In this document: one piece after another, positions 41,379-50,560 of the stretch | How positions within the stretch are numbered: the stretch's first letter is position 1 | How the letters are laid out: each line of letters starts with the position of its first letter | Source of the DNA: Prorocentrum cordatum | Lineage: Eukaryota; Sar; Dinophyceae; Prorocentrales; Prorocentraceae | Reading direction: 5' to 3' | NCBI GenBank assembly: GCA_963575745.1 | Contig: CAUYUJ010007258.1 | Coordinates: 348,005-412,004, forward strand | DNA: 64,000 nt | Notes under the pieces: generated by a model | The model's database searches: none | What the model was told of the DNA's origin: nothing | What the model saw: only the letters and a program-made list of their open reading frames with translations | Translations under genes and position numbers: made by a program

Positions 41379-41859
41379 ACAACCAGCCCCGTGCAGCAAG
41401 CCAGCACTTGAGCCGAGACAGCATACATCGCCTGCAGTCGCATGTAGCCGATGCGTCTTGAAACCACTATCGCTAGAGGAGAACGTCACCATCGCCATCG
41501 CCATCACCGTCGCCACCATCATCATTATCATCACCACCACTGTAATGATTGAGTCTAGCATCCTCGTCGCCATAGCCACCACCACCCCTAGCAAATCCCG
41601 TTTCGCCCGTGGCTGTTTCGGGCGAAACGCCGACGCACGATCAGGCGAAGTCATGGGCATCGCCAGGGGGGGGGTTTCAAGGACACGTCGGGGGGTCGAG
41701 TCGATTCCGCGTTGGATCGAAGATGGCTATTGTAGTTTGCAGAGTGATCCAGCTTGAACCGCTCGCACGCACTCACGCACGATAAGGTTGAGTGGGTGCA
41801 TGGGTGACGAGCCCCCCTTCTTCGCCACATTATTCACTGCCTCCTGCTCCTCCTCCCAC
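41379..41859. other. Spacer between ORF1 and ORF2
   Basis: Contains an ATC/ACC triplet patch (41485-41555) and a short inverted pair TTTCGCCCGT-GCTGTTTCGGGCGAAA (about 41601-41628). No gene seen. Confidence 0.4.
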
Positions 41860-41881
41860 TACATAGACATTGTGGCTCGAC
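41860..41881 (+). other. Degenerate spliced-leader relic before ORF2
   Basis: 16 of 22 positions match DinoSL (with D at position 1), including TAG and CATT-TGGCTC. It lies 62 bp before the ATG at 41943. Chance is possible for this level of match, but the position is the same as for the other ORFs. Confidence 0.35.
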
Positions 41882-41942
41882 GCCGAGCGCTGCAAGCGCT
41901 TGCGTACTGGGCCTCGCAAGTTCCGTCAGCCGTGCTTCGAGA

Positions 41943-43289
41943 ATGGAGATGGTCATCCTGGACAACAAGATCGACGTGACCGACGCCGAGGCGACCTGCG
42001 GCGCCCAGGCTTCGGGCAGCGGCCAGGCGAATACGCCGAGTGGTGTGAGCCACGGCGCGTCGGGCGACGCTTGCCCGCACGGATCGCCGCAGTTGGGAGG
42101 CAAGTTTGTCGGGAAGGCGTTCGAGGGCGTCAATGCTGACGACATTCGCAGCTACTTGCATAAGATCGACCAGTGCCGAGTGAGCGAGGCCAACAACGAT
42201 GAGTTCGAGCGGCTCATCTGCAGCGTCATCTCAAGTTCAGCACCGCCGCAGCCGCCAGTGACACCCAGCAAGAGGGAAGCTGATCTGACCAATGCAGTCA
42301 ACACTGGGTCGATCCCTTCACGGTCTGCGCTCGACTCGGCATTTCGCAAAGACCACCCTGTTGGGAGCCCGCAGCACAACGAATACACGAAGGGCACTAC
42401 ATCGGAGAAGGGGGCGTTCAAAATTAAGTGGGCCCAGACTCAGCTCGACGAGATCAAGAAGGAGAAGATGCAGTCCGAGACGCTGTCCCAGACCACCCGC
42501 TCCAAGCAGGACATGTGCACGTTCGGGGAGCTGGTCGTCGGTTACGGCGGGTGGGAGTGGCCCGCGGCCGTGGAAGGCGCGAAGAGGACGGCGGCCAAGT
42601 GCGCCAAACTCGGCGGCAAGTGGTGCTGGCGCGACGAGTGGTCGGAGCTTCTCTTGCATCGCAGGATCAAGCACGAGGACGAGGAGGAGTTCAAGAAGGC
42701 GTGGGCAGAGATCACGACCTCGAGCAGCCAGGGCAGCACGAGTGAGTCGTCGGCGGCGCACTCGGCCGCGCAGGTCGCTGTCGAGATGCCCGCAGGCGCC
42801 GCGCCGCCCAACGTCGATGCACCCTCCGCCGTGCAGCCGAGTGACGTTGGCGCGGCGGCGGCAAGCGGGGCGGCGGCCAGGAAGAGGAGCGGCGGCAACC
42901 CCGACGAGAAGGAGCCGAAGACCAAGACCGCCAAGACGGAGACGACGCTGTCCGCGGCCTCCAAGCTCAAGCCGCTGTACCTGAAAGCGGCGCAGGGCGC
43001 CGAGCTCCTGATCAGGCAGATCGGCGAGTCAGACGCTTACAAGTGGGCTCGCGGTAGCGAGCTGGAGGAGCTCACGCATGCGTTGGAGATCGTCCGCGAC
43101 GGGAAGACCGAGTGCATCAACGAGTTCCTCGTCACGAAGGACGCGAAGCAGTTCGCCAAGAATTGCGACGAGGGGGCCTGCGAGTCGGAGCTGAACAAGT
43201 TCAACAGCCAGAAGGATGCCGTCAAGCGGCTCGAGTCGAAGCTGAAGCAGATCTGCGCCATGCACAAAGTCAAGCGCTTGTCCCAGTAG
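41943..43289 (+). CDS. ORF2 of the candidate transposon, unknown protein, 448 aa
   Basis: ATG at 41943 (GAGAATGGAG), TAG at 43287-43289. The N-terminal ~60 residues are low-complexity. Residues ~60-110 are charged (VNADDIRSYLHKIDQCRVSE). A compact central module (about 190-245) has FGELVVGYGGWEWPAAVEGA and AKCAKLGGKWCWRDEWSELL, rich in Trp, Gly and Cys. An Ala/Ser/Pro linker with an NLS-like KEPKTKTAKTE follows. The C-terminal 110 residues are helical (AAQGAELLIRQIGESDAYKW) and end in a coiled coil (AVKRLESKLKQICAMHKVKR). I recall similar central modules in dinoflagellate predicted proteins but know no function. Possible DNA-binding or assembly partner of ORF3. Confidence 0.6.
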   Translation: MEMVILDNKIDVTDAEATCGAQASGSGQANTPSGVSHGASGDACPHGSPQLGGKFVGKAFEGVNADDIRSYLHKIDQCRVSEANNDEFERLICSVISSSAPPQPPVTPSKREADLTNAVNTGSIPSRSALDSAFRKDHPVGSPQHNEYTKGTTSEKGAFKIKWAQTQLDEIKKEKMQSETLSQTTRSKQDMCTFGELVVGYGGWEWPAAVEGAKRTAAKCAKLGGKWCWRDEWSELLLHRRIKHEDEEEFKKAWAEITTSSSQGSTSESSAAHSAAQVAVEMPAGAAPPNVDAPSAVQPSDVGAAAASGAAARKRSGGNPDEKEPKTKTAKTETTLSAASKLKPLYLKAAQGAELLIRQIGESDAYKWARGSELEELTHALEIVRDGKTECINEFLVTKDAKQFAKNCDEGACESELNKFNSQKDAVKRLESKLKQICAMHKVKRLSQ

Positions 43290-45168
43290 CGAGCGCCAGC
43301 CTCGCGCCGAGGCGCTGCCGTTCTTGCTGGCCTCCCTCCTCTACCTCCTCATCATAATACCTTCCCCTCCTCGTATATCCTCATCATCATCCTCCTCACC
43401 TCCCCTCATCCACCTCACCTCCTCCTCGGTATCCCCTCATTTTCCTCGCAGCCCTCATTCGCACCTCGTTTCTGCCGTGGGAGTGCAGCTGATGCCAGTG
43501 GGCGCGCTGCTGAGCAGTGCGATTTGAGATTTCGATGCAGTTTCTGCCGTCGGAGCTGGTTTGGGCGAGTTCGGTCAAGATTCGACGCGCATTGACGCAG
43601 TTCGGGTCCGACTCGAGCTGGGACTTCACGCCAGACCATGGATTTTGATTTTGCCGTCAGGTTTTCAGAGATGACTTTGAGATGACTTTTGGATGACTTT
43701 TGGTCAAAGTTGCGCAATGTATCGAGGTTTGGCGAAGTCATCCAGATGACTTTCAGATGACTTTCGGATGACTTTTGATGACTCTGAAAATCGCGAGCTC
43801 CCCCGGCCCTGCCGGCTCAGAATTTGAGATTTGGCCCCGGCGTGGCTCGCGACACGGGGGGCGCTGCTCGATTTCTCGCGCGAGAGCATGACATCTGACA
43901 AACCGTAATCCCACTGGTGCTCCTCCTCTTCCTCCGTGAGCCTGCTGCCTCTCACCCTTGTGTATCTTGAATTCCTGAGAGGGGTCGTGGCCGACGGGCG
44001 CGCGCATTCAGCATCCCCCCCTTGACCTTCTAAAAACGAAACGGCGCTGCAGTTTCCAGGGCTCGGCGGCAACGAGGGGGCGGGCATTAACCCGAATTGA
44101 AACAGATCGATCTGGACGGGGATCGGGGCCGAGACTGGAGCGACAGCAACGCCGATGAAACTAACGCAACTCAGCCGAAAGCAAATCAACCGCCCGAAGG
44201 AGGGGGAGGAGAAAGAGAGGGGAGGAGGAGGAGGAGTACGATGAGGATAGCGACACGTGGCGCTACGACACGCGCTGCATACAAGGCGTTTGTAAGCATG
44301 AGTGCGCACGGTCTTGGATCGGACGACGTAGCCTGCACCTCCTCATCCTCCTTGCTGGGCTGGTGCCTGCTTGCGCGGCCGCTGCTCCGAGTCGGACGGC
44401 GCGCCCACCCCGTTCCCACCGTAGGTGCACCAATGGGGCGGGGTCGAGCACCTGCGGGAACGGCGCGGGGTCCTGGCCAGGCTCTTGCCCCCATTCTCTC
44501 AACGCCTTCGGCGCCCCCCCTTTCCGCCAGACCCCGCGATCTGCGTGAGGAGTGTGCTGGAGTTACACGTGGTTCGGGGGCCCCAGGGTTCCAGGGTCCA
44601 GGGCCTCCCATGGCCCAAGGGTTTCCCACTCTGCTCGAGGTGCCTGGAGTTCCCATGGGGCCCACCGTTGCGTTGTTCCACTAGGGCTTTCGCCCCTTCC
44701 GCCAAAAGGCACAGGCCGCGCATAGCAAGTCGTCGGCGTCGGTGTCGGCGTCGTCGTTGTCTTCGTCTTCGTCTCCGTCGTCGTCGTCGTCGTCGTCGTC
44801 GGGGAATCCAATGGTCCTCGCATGCGTCGTCGTCGTCGTCGTCGCAGTCCCCTTTCTGGCCCGTGTGGCCCCCTTTGTGGCCTCTGTGGCCCGTCAACCC
44901 TTGCGACCTCATTCGGCCTGTGTGGCCTCGTGGCTGTTTCCAGGGCTCGTGCTAATACTACATGTATGTATTGATGTTGATTTGACCCTGCTCCGAATCA
45001 AATTTCGCCTGCAGGGATATGGGACGGGGTCGGCCACAAGCAACTGTGGTACCGTGAGCCCTTGAACCCTTGCACCCCCTCCTCGCTCCCCTACGTTCCC
45101 TCATCTATATGTCCGCCCATGCGATGCCATCCCGCCCCGAGTCCCCATGGCACTCGTGCGTTCCGCTC
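43290..45168. other. Spacer between ORF2 and ORF3 with internal repeats
   Basis: 1.9 kb without a convincing gene. 43668-43785 holds about eight copies of GATGACTTT(T/C)(G/A)G-type 11-12-bp repeats. A CTC/ATC patch lies at 43330-43430, GAGG runs at 44205-44245 and GTC repeats at 44728-44850. Overlapping open frames at 44097-44955 on both strands have no domain. Confidence 0.4.
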
Positions 45169-45190
45169 ACCGTAGCCATTTTGGCTCAAG
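45169..45190 (+). other. Exact DinoSL spliced-leader sequence
   Basis: All 22 positions match the dinoflagellate spliced leader (D at the first base is A; CCGTAGCCATTTTGGCTC follows, then AAG). In dinoflagellates this sequence is normally added to mRNAs by trans-splicing. A genomic copy next to a gene is the known mark of a processed mRNA reintegrated by reverse transcription. It fixes the organism group and suggests the transcript start of ORF3. Confidence 0.95.
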
Positions 45191-45237
45191 CGCGTCGCGT
45201 TTCAGCAACGCCGCTATCTAATTTGCGCCTGGCGTTG

Positions 45238-47316
45238 ATGCCATTGCATTCTTGGGATGACCAGCCGACGCGCGCCGACGGTGCCCCATCGGCGCACTCA
45301 TGGGAGGACCAGCTCGGCGCCATGGCTGCCGACGAGGCGCTGCCAGACAGCTCCGACTGTGGCGACAACGACGACGACCCAGTTGACATGTTCATTGAGT
45401 TTTGTACAGAGTTGTTGTTGGCACGCGAGTTGAGCGCAACCCAGTTTTGTTCGCTAGTGTACTACGCTGGCATTGCTGGCATTGACAAGGCCGCCAAGCT
45501 AGGCACGAAGCCTGGCTCTCACAGCGGCAACGAACAACGAAAAATAAACGATCACATCGGCAGAACCCAGGACCGTGACGAGATGTATTTATTGAGCCTG
45601 CCATGCTTCGACAACTCGTCGTTGGCACGATCGGTTCGACAGGTGCCAGTTTTTGCGCCGCATGAACAGCTCGATGTCGGCGCGGGCCCACACGCCCGAA
45701 CCTCCCTGAGAGAAGCAATCGACAGCAATGAGCTGCCCAATTCGTATGCCCAGCACCCTGTTGTAGTGAGGCATGGTAGTCGCGATGACCCCGTTCGGCC
45801 TCTGTGTCTGTACCTGGATGGCGTTCCGTATTCGCACACCAACAGCGTCATCGGCGTGTGGGTGGAGTGCTTCGTTGATGGGGCACGGCACCTCGTTGCG
45901 GTTCTCCGCAAGAAGTCTCTCTGCCGATGCGGTTGCAGGGGCTGGTGTTCGATATCAGTGTTAATGTCGTTTCTACGATGGTCATTTGCGGCCATGGCCG
46001 ACAAGCGCTACCCTGAGAAGCGACACGACGGCGAAGCGTGGGTCGAGTCTGACACTCAGAGACGAGGGCGCGCGGGCACCGCGCTCGCCATGCGTTCATG
46101 CTTGCTCTTTATCAAGGGGGACTGGGCCGAACACGCTGGAACAATAGGCTTGCCAACGTGGTCTGATATAGCGCGGCCGTGCTACAGCTGCAATGCTCAC
46201 GGTGCTGGGATGCACCGCGTTGCTGGCGCTTGTCGCACGGGTTCCCCCCACAGGGAGAACTTGGAGCACGAGTGCGGCGATGCATGCAGCCGTTGTGAAA
46301 TCATTATTCCGCTGACCCCCCATCTCAGGCAACTTATACTCGATGTGGGCAAGCTGCGTTATGACAAACGGCCAGCTGGCAGTCACGGTCGCGCACTGGA
46401 GAACCCGGTACCTCTGCTGGAGCTGGAGCGAGACGATCGGCTGGAGCCGTGCCCAGACCTCCCAGACGTGGGGAAGTTCGAGCAGCTTGATTTGTCCACC
46501 GTCAAACGCATAGTGTTCTGGCGCCAATCGAGGGAGACGTTGACACGCCACAGGAATCCGCTCTTCAGCACAGAGCTGGGAATTACTGCATGGCGAACGT
46601 TGACGCCCGATTCGCTCCACACATTATATCTCGGAGTGTTTCTTTCTTTCTGCGAGCTGGTAGTGTGGAAGCTAATTCTCAGCGGCGCTTGGGGCGGTCA
46701 TGGTACCCAAGACGAAATCATTGGCATTGCAATCCTTACCTTCCGCAATGCCATTACCAATTGGTATAAACGGCGTGCAAAAGAGTTCCCAGGCGAGACG
46801 TTGACTCGGATTTCCAACATAACGAGAAAAATGGTTGGTGACCCATCGGACCAGAAGCTTAAAACAAAAGGTGCCGAAACCTGGGGACTCTTATGTTTTC
46901 TAGTAGACGAGCTGCCGCATCACCTCTGGAAGCTTGGCCCCGAGGGGGGTCGGCTACTGGAGGCAGCGACGGCATTGCGGGACATGGCACTTCTCTTTGA
47001 TACGAGTGGCATTCAGATGTCAGATGCGGCGGTGGACGCGTGTTGGCGACACTACCGTACTTTTCTAGACTTGACTGAGAAATACGACGAGCTGATGTTG
47101 CCGAAACGGCACCTGACGCTACACATGCTCAGACGTGTGCCATTTTTTTGGCAATCCGCGTTTCTACGCAGCCTGGAGGACGAGGACCTGAACAAAACCT
47201 TGAAGGGTTGTTGCAGGAACGTTTCACAGTCCACATTTGAAATCAGCGTACTGTCAAGCATGAAAAGGCTCCTTCAGATTAGAATGTCGTTTCGGAAGCG
47301 ACCACTCGACTCTTAA
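45238..47316 (+). CDS. ORF3: putative DDE-type transposase, dinoflagellate family, 692 aa
   Basis: The open frame begins upstream (first ATG 45109), but the DinoSL at 45169-45190 lies inside that extension. I therefore favour the next in-frame ATG at 45238 (MPLHSWDD). Stop TAA at 47314-47316. Spaced acidic motifs could form a DDE triad: LYLDGVPYSH (Asp codon 45817-45819), FIKGDWAEHAG (Asp 46120-46122) and TPDSLHTLYLGVF (Asp 46609-46611). Cys-rich segments lie between: CRCGCRGWC, PCYSCNAHG and HECGDACSRCE. The C-terminus is helical. The D...GD...D layout with a LHT(L)-LGV motif recalls tnp2/KDZ-like transposases. Family membership is inferred by eye, and catalytic roles are unproven. Intact, with no frameshift. 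Confidence 0.6.
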   Translation: MPLHSWDDQPTRADGAPSAHSWEDQLGAMAADEALPDSSDCGDNDDDPVDMFIEFCTELLLARELSATQFCSLVYYAGIAGIDKAAKLGTKPGSHSGNEQRKINDHIGRTQDRDEMYLLSLPCFDNSSLARSVRQVPVFAPHEQLDVGAGPHARTSLREAIDSNELPNSYAQHPVVVRHGSRDDPVRPLCLYLDGVPYSHTNSVIGVWVECFVDGARHLVAVLRKKSLCRCGCRGWCSISVLMSFLRWSFAAMADKRYPEKRHDGEAWVESDTQRRGRAGTALAMRSCLLFIKGDWAEHAGTIGLPTWSDIARPCYSCNAHGAGMHRVAGACRTGSPHRENLEHECGDACSRCEIIIPLTPHLRQLILDVGKLRYDKRPAGSHGRALENPVPLLELERDDRLEPCPDLPDVGKFEQLDLSTVKRIVFWRQSRETLTRHRNPLFSTELGITAWRTLTPDSLHTLYLGVFLSFCELVVWKLILSGAWGGHGTQDEIIGIAILTFRNAITNWYKRRAKEFPGETLTRISNITRKMVGDPSDQKLKTKGAETWGLLCFLVDELPHHLWKLGPEGGRLLEAATALRDMALLFDTSGIQMSDAAVDACWRHYRTFLDLTEKYDELMLPKRHLTLHMLRRVPFFWQSAFLRSLEDEDLNKTLKGCCRNVSQSTFEISVLSSMKRLLQIRMSFRKRPLDS

Positions 47317-47906
47317 GATTTTGTTGGACTGGTGTGGCGCCCAAGTGCGCCTCTGAAAACGGCGTCCGCCTCGCTTCCATCCGATGGTTTAATTTATCTC
47401 CAACGCTTTCCAGCGCCCCGCCGCCGAACCCCAATATCTGGAACAAGCTCCTAAAACCAGCAATCGCTTAGAACACCCACCGAGGTCGCGATTAGCTCAT
47501 ATTTTCATTCCGTGATCTGATGTAGGTGGTTTTCGCGCCCTCCAGGGGAACTCGTGGGAGGCCTCTTGGGGCACGAAAGTGGTGTAAGTATGTGGAGATT
47601 CACAAAGCTTTACCCCCCCCTCTTTGCCCGTACCAGGGGGGGGGGGGGGGGAACTTGTGTCCTGGGTAATTTCTCTTGGTCCAGGCGCAGGTCATAGAGT
47701 GCCGTTGTTGAGCATAACTGACATATAATAATCCCTCCTCACCTCCTCTTCCTCCACCGTATGCTCCCTCTTCCTCCACATCATCCTCCCTCTGTGCTTT
47801 CCTCTTTTTGATATTCCTCCTCCTCCTTCTCCTCCTCCTTTTTCATATTGTTCCTCCTGCCCTTATTCCTGTCGACCCGCATCCTCCGCAGTTTTTCTTT
47901 GTATTA
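47317..47906. other. 3' spacer after ORF3
   Basis: A G18 homopolymer at about 47635-47652 and CTC/CCT-rich patches at 47735-47850. No poly(A)-like tail follows ORF3 directly. No gene seen. Confidence 0.4.
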
Positions 47907-47928
47907 CCCGTTGCGATTTGGGCTCAAG
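47907..47928 (+). other. Spliced-leader relic before a short ORF
   Basis: 18 of 22 positions match DinoSL (CCGT-GC-ATTT-GGCTCAAG). It is followed two bases later by an ATG. Confidence 0.5.
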
Positions 47929-47930
47929 CC

Positions 47931-48038
47931 ATGTCGATCAAAGCGTCAACGCCATCAAGTTACGATACCGTTGCACGCGACGGAAATATTCGCTCAAGTC
48001 AGCTGAAAACGCAACAACGCACGCAAACCGCAACATGA
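47931..48038 (+). CDS. Short ORF after an SL relic, 35 aa
   Basis: ATG at 47931, stop TGA at 48036-48038 (MSIKASTPSSYDTVARDGN and onward, Gln/Thr-rich end). The only support is the SL-like sequence directly upstream. It may be the truncated start of a longer ancestral protein. Function unknown. Confidence 0.2.
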   Translation: MSIKASTPSSYDTVARDGNIRSSQLKTQQRTQTAT

Positions 48039-48089
48039 GCAACACACAAAAAGCTTTAAATTTAAAACTTATAAAATCTAGAGCGTTTT

Positions 48090-48122
48090 GAGCTTTAAAA
48101 TAGAGCTCGATGAGTCACAGGG
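48090..48122 (-). repeat. Right terminal inverted repeat
   Basis: Reverse complement reads CCCTGTGACTCATC then GAGCTCTATTTTAAAGCTC. AT-rich subterminal motifs (AAAGCTTTAAATTTAAAAC) precede it at 48049-48068. Confidence 0.55.
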
Positions 48123-48182
48123 TGTTGGGGCGACGAGGGGCCTCTCGGAGGCCCAGGGTGGAGCGAACAGCCTCGGGCCTCG

Positions 48183-48340
48183 CCCTCGAGCCGATCGATC
48201 CTCGAAGAGGCCTCCCTCCGCCCCTCGAGCCGATCGACCCTCGAAGAGGCCTCCCGCCGCCCCTCGAGCGGATCGACCCTCGGAGAGGCCTCCCGCCGCC
48301 CCTCGGGCCGAGCGATCCTCCCCTCCCCCAGCGCCGCGGC
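48183..48340. repeat. 39-bp tandem repeat, four copies
   Basis: CTCGAGCCGATCGA-CCTCG(A/G)AGAGG...GCC units start at 48185, 48224, 48263 and 48302. The spacing is exactly 39 bp. The last is truncated. It starts about 60 bp outside the right TIR. Confidence 0.9.
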
Positions 48341-48817
48341 TGTGCACCACAGGCGCCAGGATTGCCATGCGAGGCTGAGCAGTTTGCTCTGCCTCCCGTC
48401 TCGAGGGCTGGGTGGGCCGTCTTGGGCCTGCGGAGGCCAGAGGCCACTACGTGTGTCAAAACGTGCCAAGCTTGCGGAAGGAAATGTTGTTCTCTTCTCT
48501 CGAGGGCCTCTTGGCCTGCCCAGCCTCGATATCCTCGAGCCCCCCCGGCGGAGGCGGCGACGGCGCCGTCGCAGACGGCATCCCGCAGCCCTGCCCGACG
48601 GGCGACAGCGAGGGCGTATGCGAGCCACCCTCCAGGAACCCCAAGACGATAGTGACGGCGACGCCGGCGGCGGCGGCGCGGCGGCGGCGGTGGCGGCGGC
48701 GCGGCGGCGGCGGCGGCGGCGGCAGAGGCGGCCTCCCCCTCCAGTGGCCCCCCCTGCTCATTGTACCGTGCCCTGCTCTTTCGCCCCTCAGAAGAAAACC
48801 TTTCTAAACACAATCAT
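48341..48817. other. No gene; GGC repeat
   Basis: CGGCGG/GGC run at about 48663-48728. The preceding part has CTTGGGCC-like fragments (48415-48430). No domain seen. Confidence 0.5.
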
Positions 48818-48960
48818 CTTTCGGAGCTCCGGGCGGATTTCTTGGATCTGCGCTGGGCCCCCCTGGCGGCGCCTCCGGTGCCGCCACTGGCACGCTCTGC
48901 GCGCCAGCTAGGAAGGGTGTCCCATCGCACCTCAAAGAAATCCGCGCAGACCTCCGAAAG
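48818..48960. mobile_element. Foldback (MITE-like) element, copy 1
   Basis: 143 bp with 26-bp inverted arms differing at three positions (CTTTCGGAGCTCCGGGCGGA... against CTTTCGGAGGTCTGCGCGGA...), both continuing TTTCTT. The interior has GGCGCCTCCGG-GCCGCC and GCGCGCCAG. Closely related to 62950-63084 and to a partial copy at 50845-50905. No ORF and no clear TSD. Confidence 0.7.
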
Positions 48961-49564
48961 GTTTTGTTTATGCTGTTGTTTCTTCTCCTATCGTCGTCGT
49001 AGCCCTCTCTCCTCCGTCAGCTTTACCGCTCACGAATCATACGCGGGGATCCAAAGTGTATCCCGAACTCCAGCCCAACCATGCTCCCGTAGCACAGGGC
49101 CGTCCTTGTGGACGCATGTCGGCACCCCTTCTCATTCTCTCCCCGTCGCCGCGGAGCGGCGCCGAGCGGTGGTGAAGAACCCCACGGGCCAGTCATGCAG
49201 ACAAAATCGCGTCGTGGCAACAGAGCATCGGGGCGGAGGGCGCTGCGCCGTGCTCGGGCTCCGGAGGCCGTTGCAGCGGCCCCCATGGGGCCGTCGGAAG
49301 CCGCTCAGGATGGACAGCCCGCCCTGTGAAGGGGGTCGAGGCCTCGGGGAGTACACGTGGCGAAACATCACGGCGTCGGGGGTCTGTCGGCGGCGAGTGA
49401 AGGGGGGGGGGAAGCGAGAGGCAGAGGGTCTTCTCAGCAGGGGGCGGGGCTTCTCAGAGGCCCTCCGGCCTGCCGAGGCGTTCTCTGCGTCGCCGGGGAG
49501 GGTGTAAGAAGACTTCTCAGAAGGCCTGGGGACTCCCGAGCCTTCTGAGAAGGCCCGCCCCTTC
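48961..49564. other. No gene seen
   Basis: GC-rich; 49425-49565 has repeated CTTCTCAG(A/C)AGG motifs similar to 4160-4280. Open frames overlap on both strands. Confidence 0.35.
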
Positions 49565-49960
49565 TCACCAGACCTTCAGGAGACGGGAGCAGGAGGAGGA
49601 GGAGGAGGAGCAGGAGGAGGAGGAGGAGGGAGCAGGATCCAGGCTCGAGATCCTTGAACACCTTGGGCTGCTTTTGAACCTCGGGAGACCTCTGCGGAGG
49701 ATTCCAGTGGCAAACAAAATATCTAAGGGAGTCCGACCGAAACCCGATTCGATCTATTTCAATTTCCGCTCTGCTTTTCGTTTCTACGGACTTCCTCTGC
49801 ACGGCCTGTACAGCCACCCAGACCTTCAGGAGGAGGAGGAGGAGGAGGAGGATCCAAGTTCGAGATGCTTGAACACCTAGGGCTGCTTTTGAGCCTCGGG
49901 AGACCTCTGAGGAGGATTCCAGTGGCAAACAAACAGTAGAACCACCCAGAATTCCAGGAG
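49565..49960 (+). repeat. Tandem duplication (~225 bp apart) with GGA runs
   Basis: 49570-49715 and 49815-49940 both contain CCTTCAGGAG-GGA runs, CGAGAT(C/G)CTTGAACACCT-GGGCTGCTTTTGA-CCTCGGGAGACCTCTG-GGAGGATTCCAGTGGCAAACAAA. A third, diverged unit starts near 49950. Confidence 0.8.
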
Positions 49961-50199
49961 GAGGAGGAGGCGGGCGGAGAAGGGAGAATCGAGTTTCAAG
50001 GATAAACTTGTTGATAGCAGCTTTGTCGCCAATGTTGGGCCTCCAGAGGCTTCTGGTGAATGATCTCCAGAGATCTCCGGGAACACTTGGAGACCTCCTG
50101 CATGGCAATGAGGAGGAGGACGAGGAGGAGGAGGAGGACATCTAATGCTCCTTCTTTCGGCTGAGATGTCCCAAGTTGGGTACGTTTCCAGTCCAGAGG

Positions 50200-50560
50200 A
50201 CTCAAGATGGTTCAAGAGCGCTTACAGATGCAACCAAGATAGTCTACGGGACCCCAGACGGCCCAAGAGCGCTCCAAGAAAGACCAGGGCCCCAAGACGG
50301 CCCAAGAGACCTTCAAAACGCTGCAAGAGGGCTTCAAGAGCAACTCCCAGATGGCTTCAATCAGCAAAAACAAATTGCCGCCCGTCTGTGTTTCAATGAT
50401 TAACCGTTCTCGTCTTCCCTGGTATCTGGCTGCCTAAGACGGCCTCTCGTGGGCCGGCTGGGGGCTCTCTTGGGAGCCTCCTGGGCCGCCCCGGGCCGAC
50501 CTTTGGGACCTCTGAGGGCGTCTCGGAGCATCGGAAGTCAGAGATGGACACACAGCTGAT
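50200..50560 (-). repeat. Dispersed CTTGGGCC-type repeat, copy 4
   Basis: CCCAGACGGCCCAAGAG, CCCCAAGACGGCCCAAGAGACC and CAAGAGGGCTTCAAGAG units in reverse orientation, ending near 50370. A forward-like part (TCTTGGGAGCCTCCTGGGCC) follows at 50460-50520. Confidence 0.6.

Larger units (their letters stand above)
39319..48122 (+). mobile_element. Candidate 8.8-kb multi-ORF DNA transposon with terminal inverted repeats
   Basis: Bounded by CCCTGTGACTCATC (39319-39332) and its perfect reverse complement (48109-48122). In both ends AT-rich motifs ending in TAAAGCTC follow at the same distance, giving a 33-bp imperfect TIR. Enclosed are three ORF groups on the same strand plus a short ORF. All are intronless and of balanced composition, unlike the surrounding repeats. 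Each is preceded within about 2-70 bp by a DinoSL or SL-like sequence. The largest ORF has a DDE-like pattern. No TSD is clear; TG flanks both ends. An alternative is a cluster of retroposed genes with fortuitous TIRs. The TIR sequence was not seen elsewhere in the window. Confidence 0.5.

Noticed and set aside
44097-44955. Open frames between ORF2 and ORF3 (195, 176 and 159 codons)
   Set aside because: Mutually overlapping on both strands and partly in GTC and GAGG repeats; no SL-like site or domain.
39319-48122. A clear target-site duplication at the TIR ends
   Set aside because: Only TG is shared by the flanks, which is too short to call; both flanks are low-complexity.
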